DNA of 64,000 bases, taken from assembly GCF_001598215.1 (NCBI RefSeq), contig NZ_BCXJ01000002.1, positions 496,001-560,000 of the forward strand, given 5' to 3'. The notes below the pieces were generated by a model. It saw only the letters and a list, made by a program, of their open reading frames with translations. It was not told the origin of the DNA and did no database searches. The stretch's first letter is position 1; every line of letters begins with the position of its first letter. Of the stretch, positions 61,266 to 64,000 are shown one piece after another. The DNA is from Shouchella clausii (GTDB taxonomy: Bacteria; Bacillota; Bacilli; Bacillales; Bacillaceae_D). Made by a program: the position numbers and the translations under genes.

Positions 61266-62259
61266 TTTGCTTTTCCACTCCGTAATGAGCATAACAAGCC
61301 GGCGTCGCTATCCGTCCCCGAGGCGTCCTCTGGATAAAGCCAATTTGCAGCAAGTACGGCTCATATACTTCCTCAATCGTTGCCGCTTCTTCACCAATGG
61401 TTGCCGCAATCGTTTCTAATCCGACCGGGCCTCCATCAAATTTTTCAATCATGCCTTTCAACAATTTATCGTCAATATGGTCTAACCCTAACGGATCGAC
61501 ATGAAGCTGTTCAAGGGCTGAGCATGCCCTTTCCAACGAAATAGCAGCCTCCCCCCCTACTTGGGCAAAATCGCGAACACGACGGAGCAGACGGTTTGCA
61601 ATCCGAGGAGTCCCTCTGGACCGTCGTGCCAATTCAAGCGCTGCAGCCGGCTCAAGCGTCGCTTGGAAAACGGCGGCAGAACGCTCAACAATTTGGGCCA
61701 GTTCTTCAGGTTTGTAGTACTCGAGCCTTGCCATTACACCAAAACGATCGCGTAACGGGGATGAGAGCATTCCTGCACGCGTTGTCGCGCCCACCAATGT
61801 AAACGGCGGCAAATCTAAACGAACCGATCTAGCGGTCGGGCCTTTGCCAATGACGATATCTAGACAAAAATCCTCCATTGCCGGATACAGCACTTCTTCA
61901 ACTGTGCGGTTCAAGCGGTGAATCTCATCAATAAACAATACGTCTCCTGGCTCAAGTGCGGTTAAAATCGCCGCCAAATCCCCAGACCGCTCAATTGCCG
62001 GGCCCGAAGTAGTCCGCAACTCGCCGCCCATTTCCGCTGCAATAATGGCTGCTAGCGTCGTTTTCCCCAGGCCCGGCGGTCCGTAAAGCAGGACATGGTC
62101 AAGCGCTTCTTCGCGCATTTTTGCAGCCTCCATAAACACAGCAAGGTTGTGCTTAACGGTTTCTTGCCCGATGTAATCAGCTAATTTCTTTGGCCGTAAC
62201 CCTTGCTCGCTCTGTTCTTCCAACTCCGTTGCTTCAGCGGAAACAATTCGTTCTTCCAT
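61258..62259 (-). CDS. ruvB: Holliday junction branch-migration ATPase RuvB
   Basis: The AAA+ motor of RuvAB, 333 residues. [12 protein letters not shown], Walker [10 protein letters not shown], Walker [10 protein letters not shown], sensor GATTRAG and the C-terminal winged helix ([21 protein letters not shown]) are all present. The start ATG 62259 has AAGGGGG upstream. It follows ruvA by 15 bases. Confidence 0.96.
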   Translation of the reverse strand: MEERIVSAEATELEEQSEQGLRPKKLADYIGQETVKHNLAVFMEAAKMREEALDHVLLYGPPGLGKTTLAAIIAAEMGGELRTTSGPAIERSGDLAAILTALEPGDVLFIDEIHRLNRTVEEVLYPAMEDFCLDIVIGKGPTARSVRLDLPPFTLVGATTRAGMLSSPLRDRFGVMARLEYYKPEELAQIVERSAAVFQATLEPAAALELARRSRGTPRIANRLLRRVRDFAQVGGEAAISLERACSALEQLHVDPLGLDHIDDKLLKGMIEKFDGGPVGLETIAATIGEEAATIEEVYEPYLLQIGFIQRTPRGRIATPACYAHYGVEKQNG

Positions 62260-62274
62260 TGTCATCCCCCTTAC

Positions 62275-62874
62275 TTAAGGACGTTTTAACATAAGCGCAA
62301 GAGCACGCCTAATATATTCATCTGTTTCCAGCGTTTCCGCTTTTAACTGTTTTTCCACTTTTTTCAGCTCTTTTTCGACATAGCCCAAAGCACGCAACGC
62401 TTCTAATGCATCCTCAAGCTGTGGATTTCTATGCTGCTTGTCAGCAACAGCCGCAGGTTCCAACATGGGCGCCATATCATCAAGCTTCCCTTTTAAGTCA
62501 AGAATGATTTGTCTTGCTGTTTTTTTGCCGACTCCAGGGAAACGGACAAGCAGTGCCTCATCTTCTTGTTCAATTGCATGAATAACATCTTCCGGTTCTC
62601 CCGAAGCCAGAATAGCGAGCGCTCCTTTTGGGCCAATGCCAGAGACATTCAAAAGTTTTTCAAACAACAAGCGTTCTGTCCTCGTTGTAAACCCAAAAAG
62701 GCGTTGGCTGTCTTCGCGAACATGGTGGTGTGTGGGAATTACTACCTCCCGATTTAAGTCGCTTATAAAGCGGTAAGGGTTTGCACAGTAAATTTGGAAA
62801 CCAACCCCGTTGGCCTCGACCACGAGATAGGCAGGTTCAACTGCTACCAAATTCCCTTTAATATAATCAATCAC
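62275..62874 (-). CDS. ruvA: Holliday junction-binding protein RuvA
   Basis: A 199-residue tetrameric protein that holds the junction and loads RuvB. The OB domain begins IDYIKGNLVAVEPAYLVVEA; the helix-hairpin-helix pair is LNVSGIGPKGALAIL and FPGVGKKTARQIILDLKGKL; a C-terminal domain III follows. I prefer GTG 62874, with GAGGAGA upstream and a family-like N-terminus; an ATG at 62880 is too close to that site. A LexA-box-like sequence precedes the gene. Confidence 0.92.
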   Translation of the reverse strand: MIDYIKGNLVAVEPAYLVVEANGVGFQIYCANPYRFISDLNREVVIPTHHHVREDSQRLFGFTTRTERLLFEKLLNVSGIGPKGALAILASGEPEDVIHAIEQEDEALLVRFPGVGKKTARQIILDLKGKLDDMAPMLEPAAVADKQHRNPQLEDALEALRALGYVEKELKKVEKQLKAETLETDEYIRRALALMLKRP

Positions 62875-62902
62875 AAGCATTCTCCTCTGCATGGCCAAAA
62901 AG

Positions 62903-62916
62903 CGAACATTTATTTC
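62903..62916. promoter_or_regulatory. Candidate LexA (DinR) box before ruvAB
   Basis: CGAACATTTATTTC is close to the Bacillus SOS box CGAAC-N4-GTTYC, with the first base of the second half changed from G to A. It lies just downstream of a TAAAAT -10-like box (near 62921-62926, minus). ruvAB is SOS-controlled in B. subtilis. Confidence 0.45.
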
Positions 62917-63004
62917 TATTTTAGCATAGCAGATAGCTTTCCGTCATTAAGTTGCTATTAGGCAGGCAAGTGGCTAAAACGATAGCCAATGCTGCATTTG
63001 CCCG

Positions 63005-63523
63005 TTACTGCCATTGTGCTAACAGTTTTTGCAAATGATCAAGACTTTCAATCTGGATGCCTTGTTCAAGCGCCGCAACATCCGCATCGCTTAACTTCGA
63101 TGCTTTCATTTCGCTATAACGTGTGACAATCTGTCCAGCTTCTAGTTGCCCCGTGTAAAGCACGATCCCCTTATCGGCATCTATGCCTAAATAACCACTC
63201 TTTTTTATTTCTGGTGAAAGGTCAAGAATGGTTTTCCGAAAGTGGACAAAGTTGTTGCTTTGGTTCACAAGCTGCCATTCTTCGTATTCCGCCCAAAAAT
63301 CGTCAATTGCCCAAATGGTCTCATCAATACGTTCTGTTCGTATATTTCCATCAGCGAATACAGTTTCAAGTAACACTTCCGTTGTGTTAGGCGGATTTGC
63401 CATTTGTGGAGAATCATAGGATTCGTCTTCGCTAAGAATCAGAAACGTTCCCAGTAGCAAAGCAAATGAGACAGCTCCAAGAGAAAACGGAAGCCAATGT
63501 TTGTGGACAACTTGTTTTAGCAT
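63005..63523 (-). CDS. bofC: Bypass-of-forespore protein BofC
   Basis: A 172-residue forespore protein with an N-terminal membrane segment (PFSLGAVSFALLLGTFLIL). In B. subtilis BofC restrains SpoIVB and thus sigma-K activation in the mother cell. The mature part has the family DESYDSP..TEVLLETVFADG and the C-terminal HLQKLLAQW. The start ATG 63523 has AAAGGG upstream. Gene order bofC-ruvA-ruvB fits Bacillus. Confidence 0.82.
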   Translation of the reverse strand: MLKQVVHKHWLPFSLGAVSFALLLGTFLILSEDESYDSPQMANPPNTTEVLLETVFADGNIRTERIDETIWAIDDFWAEYEEWQLVNQSNNFVHFRKTILDLSPEIKKSGYLGIDADKGIVLYTGQLEAGQIVTRYSEMKASKLSDADVAALEQGIQIESLDHLQKLLAQWQ

Positions 63524-63677
63524 GATGAACATCCCTTTCCAATCTTACTACTGGCTTTATCCTCGGCATTTAGCATATAAACTATACGAAAATGACACAG
63601 GATTTTCATAAAAATTGCCAATAAAAGCGAGTGGTTATTGATAAAATGAACAGAGAAGTCATAAGGAGGGAAAGATA

Positions 63678-64000
63678 GTGAGAAAATTAGCTAGAGTGGT
63701 TATGGCCTGTTTGCTTTTTTTTATTTTGGCAGCATGCGGGGGGCAAGAAGATAGCGGACAAGAAGATAGCGGACAAGAAGATAGCAGCATTGCGGAATCA
63801 AGTGAAACCGTTGTCATTAAAGCAATGAACTGGCAATTTGATAAAGAAGAATATGCGGCTGGCGCTGGCGACGTGACGGTGGAACTTAAAAATGAAGAGG
63901 GCAACCACGGCATTGTCATTGTCGGTGCAGATAACGGCTCAGATCTTGTCATTAGCGGTTCGGGCTCAAAAACCGTCACACTTGAACCAGGGGAGTATGA
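63678..64000 (+). CDS. Cupredoxin-like lipoprotein, C-terminus off the right edge
   Basis: About 107 residues are visible. The signal peptide ends in lipobox LAAC, followed by Gly-Gly and three tandem QEDSG-type repeats. After that, VVIKAMNWQFDKEEYAAGAGDVTVELKNEEGNHGIVI resembles the cupredoxin fold of cytochrome oxidase subunit II, with a conserved His in NHG; copper ligands near the C-terminus are beyond the window. The GTG start at 63678 has AAGGAGGG upstream. It may be a surface copper or redox protein. Confidence 0.75.
   Translation, partial: MRKLARVVMACLLFFILAACGGQEDSGQEDSGQEDSSIAESSETVVIKAMNWQFDKEEYAAGAGDVTVELKNEEGNHGIVIVGADNGSDLVISGSGSKTVTLEPGEY
63742..63786 (+). repeat. Three tandem 15-bp repeats inside the lipoprotein gene
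   Basis: GGRCAAGAAGATAGC occurs three times in frame with one base difference. It encodes an acidic linker just after the lipidated cysteine. Copy number could vary by slippage. Confidence 0.85.

Overview
The window is 64 kb of chromosome from a spore-forming Bacillota, most like the alkaliphilic Shouchella (Bacillus) clausii / B. halodurans group. That placement is inferred from family content, sporulation genes (spoVB, bofC, an RsfA-family regulator with a sigma-F-type promoter) and gene order. No 16S rRNA or tRNA gene was recognised. From about 8.8 kb to the right end the order follows, with gaps and insertions, the Bacillus subtilis block yrhC-mtnN ... greA-udk-trmR-mltG-yrzB-ruvX-ireB-alaS ... 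recD2-mnmA-yrvO-cymR-rarA-tcdA-6S RNA-aspS-hisS-dtd-relA-apt-recJ-secDF-comN-spoVB-yajC-tgt-queA-ruvBA-bofC.

Layout. 1-2 kb: a secreted MalS-like alpha-amylase running off the left edge, behind a perfect palindromic LacI/CcpA-type operator. 2.4-8.7 kb: an operon of a TetR regulator, a complete peptide-type ABC importer (two permeases, two ATPases, a binding lipoprotein) and an unrecognised 149-aa protein. 8.7-12.9 kb: yrhC, mtnN and a divergent ku/ligD end-joining pair. 12.9-28.7 kb: a mostly leftward housekeeping run. 29-36.2 kb: rightward rarA, an rsfA-like gene, a SAM-riboswitch methionine synthase gene and a TetR/MFS efflux pair. 36.2-41.9 kb: 6S RNA, a SAM-riboswitch homoserine dehydrogenase gene, aspS and a T-box hisS. 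42-46.3 kb: an accessory segment (serine hydrolase, Gfo/Idh oxidoreductase, ThuA-like protein, LacI repressor). 46.5-63.5 kb: leftward stringent-response, purine-salvage, recombination, secretion, queuosine and Holliday-junction genes, with spoVB and yrzE rightward. The right edge cuts a cupredoxin-like lipoprotein.

Regulatory RNA is dense: T-box leaders (alaS, hisS), SAM-I riboswitches (yxjG-like gene, hom), 6S RNA with a consensus-spaced promoter, and an approximately 330-nt structured leader of unknown class before the MFS pump.

The most unusual signal is a dispersed intergenic repeat with terminal inverted repeats, seen four times (12733-12790, 36279-36352, 46428-46533, 49309-49430). Every copy lies just downstream of a gene in the same relative orientation. 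Three copies sit between a stop codon and an intrinsic terminator, and three lie beside gene modules that interrupt the conserved order. No CRISPR array, insertion sequence or prophage was seen.
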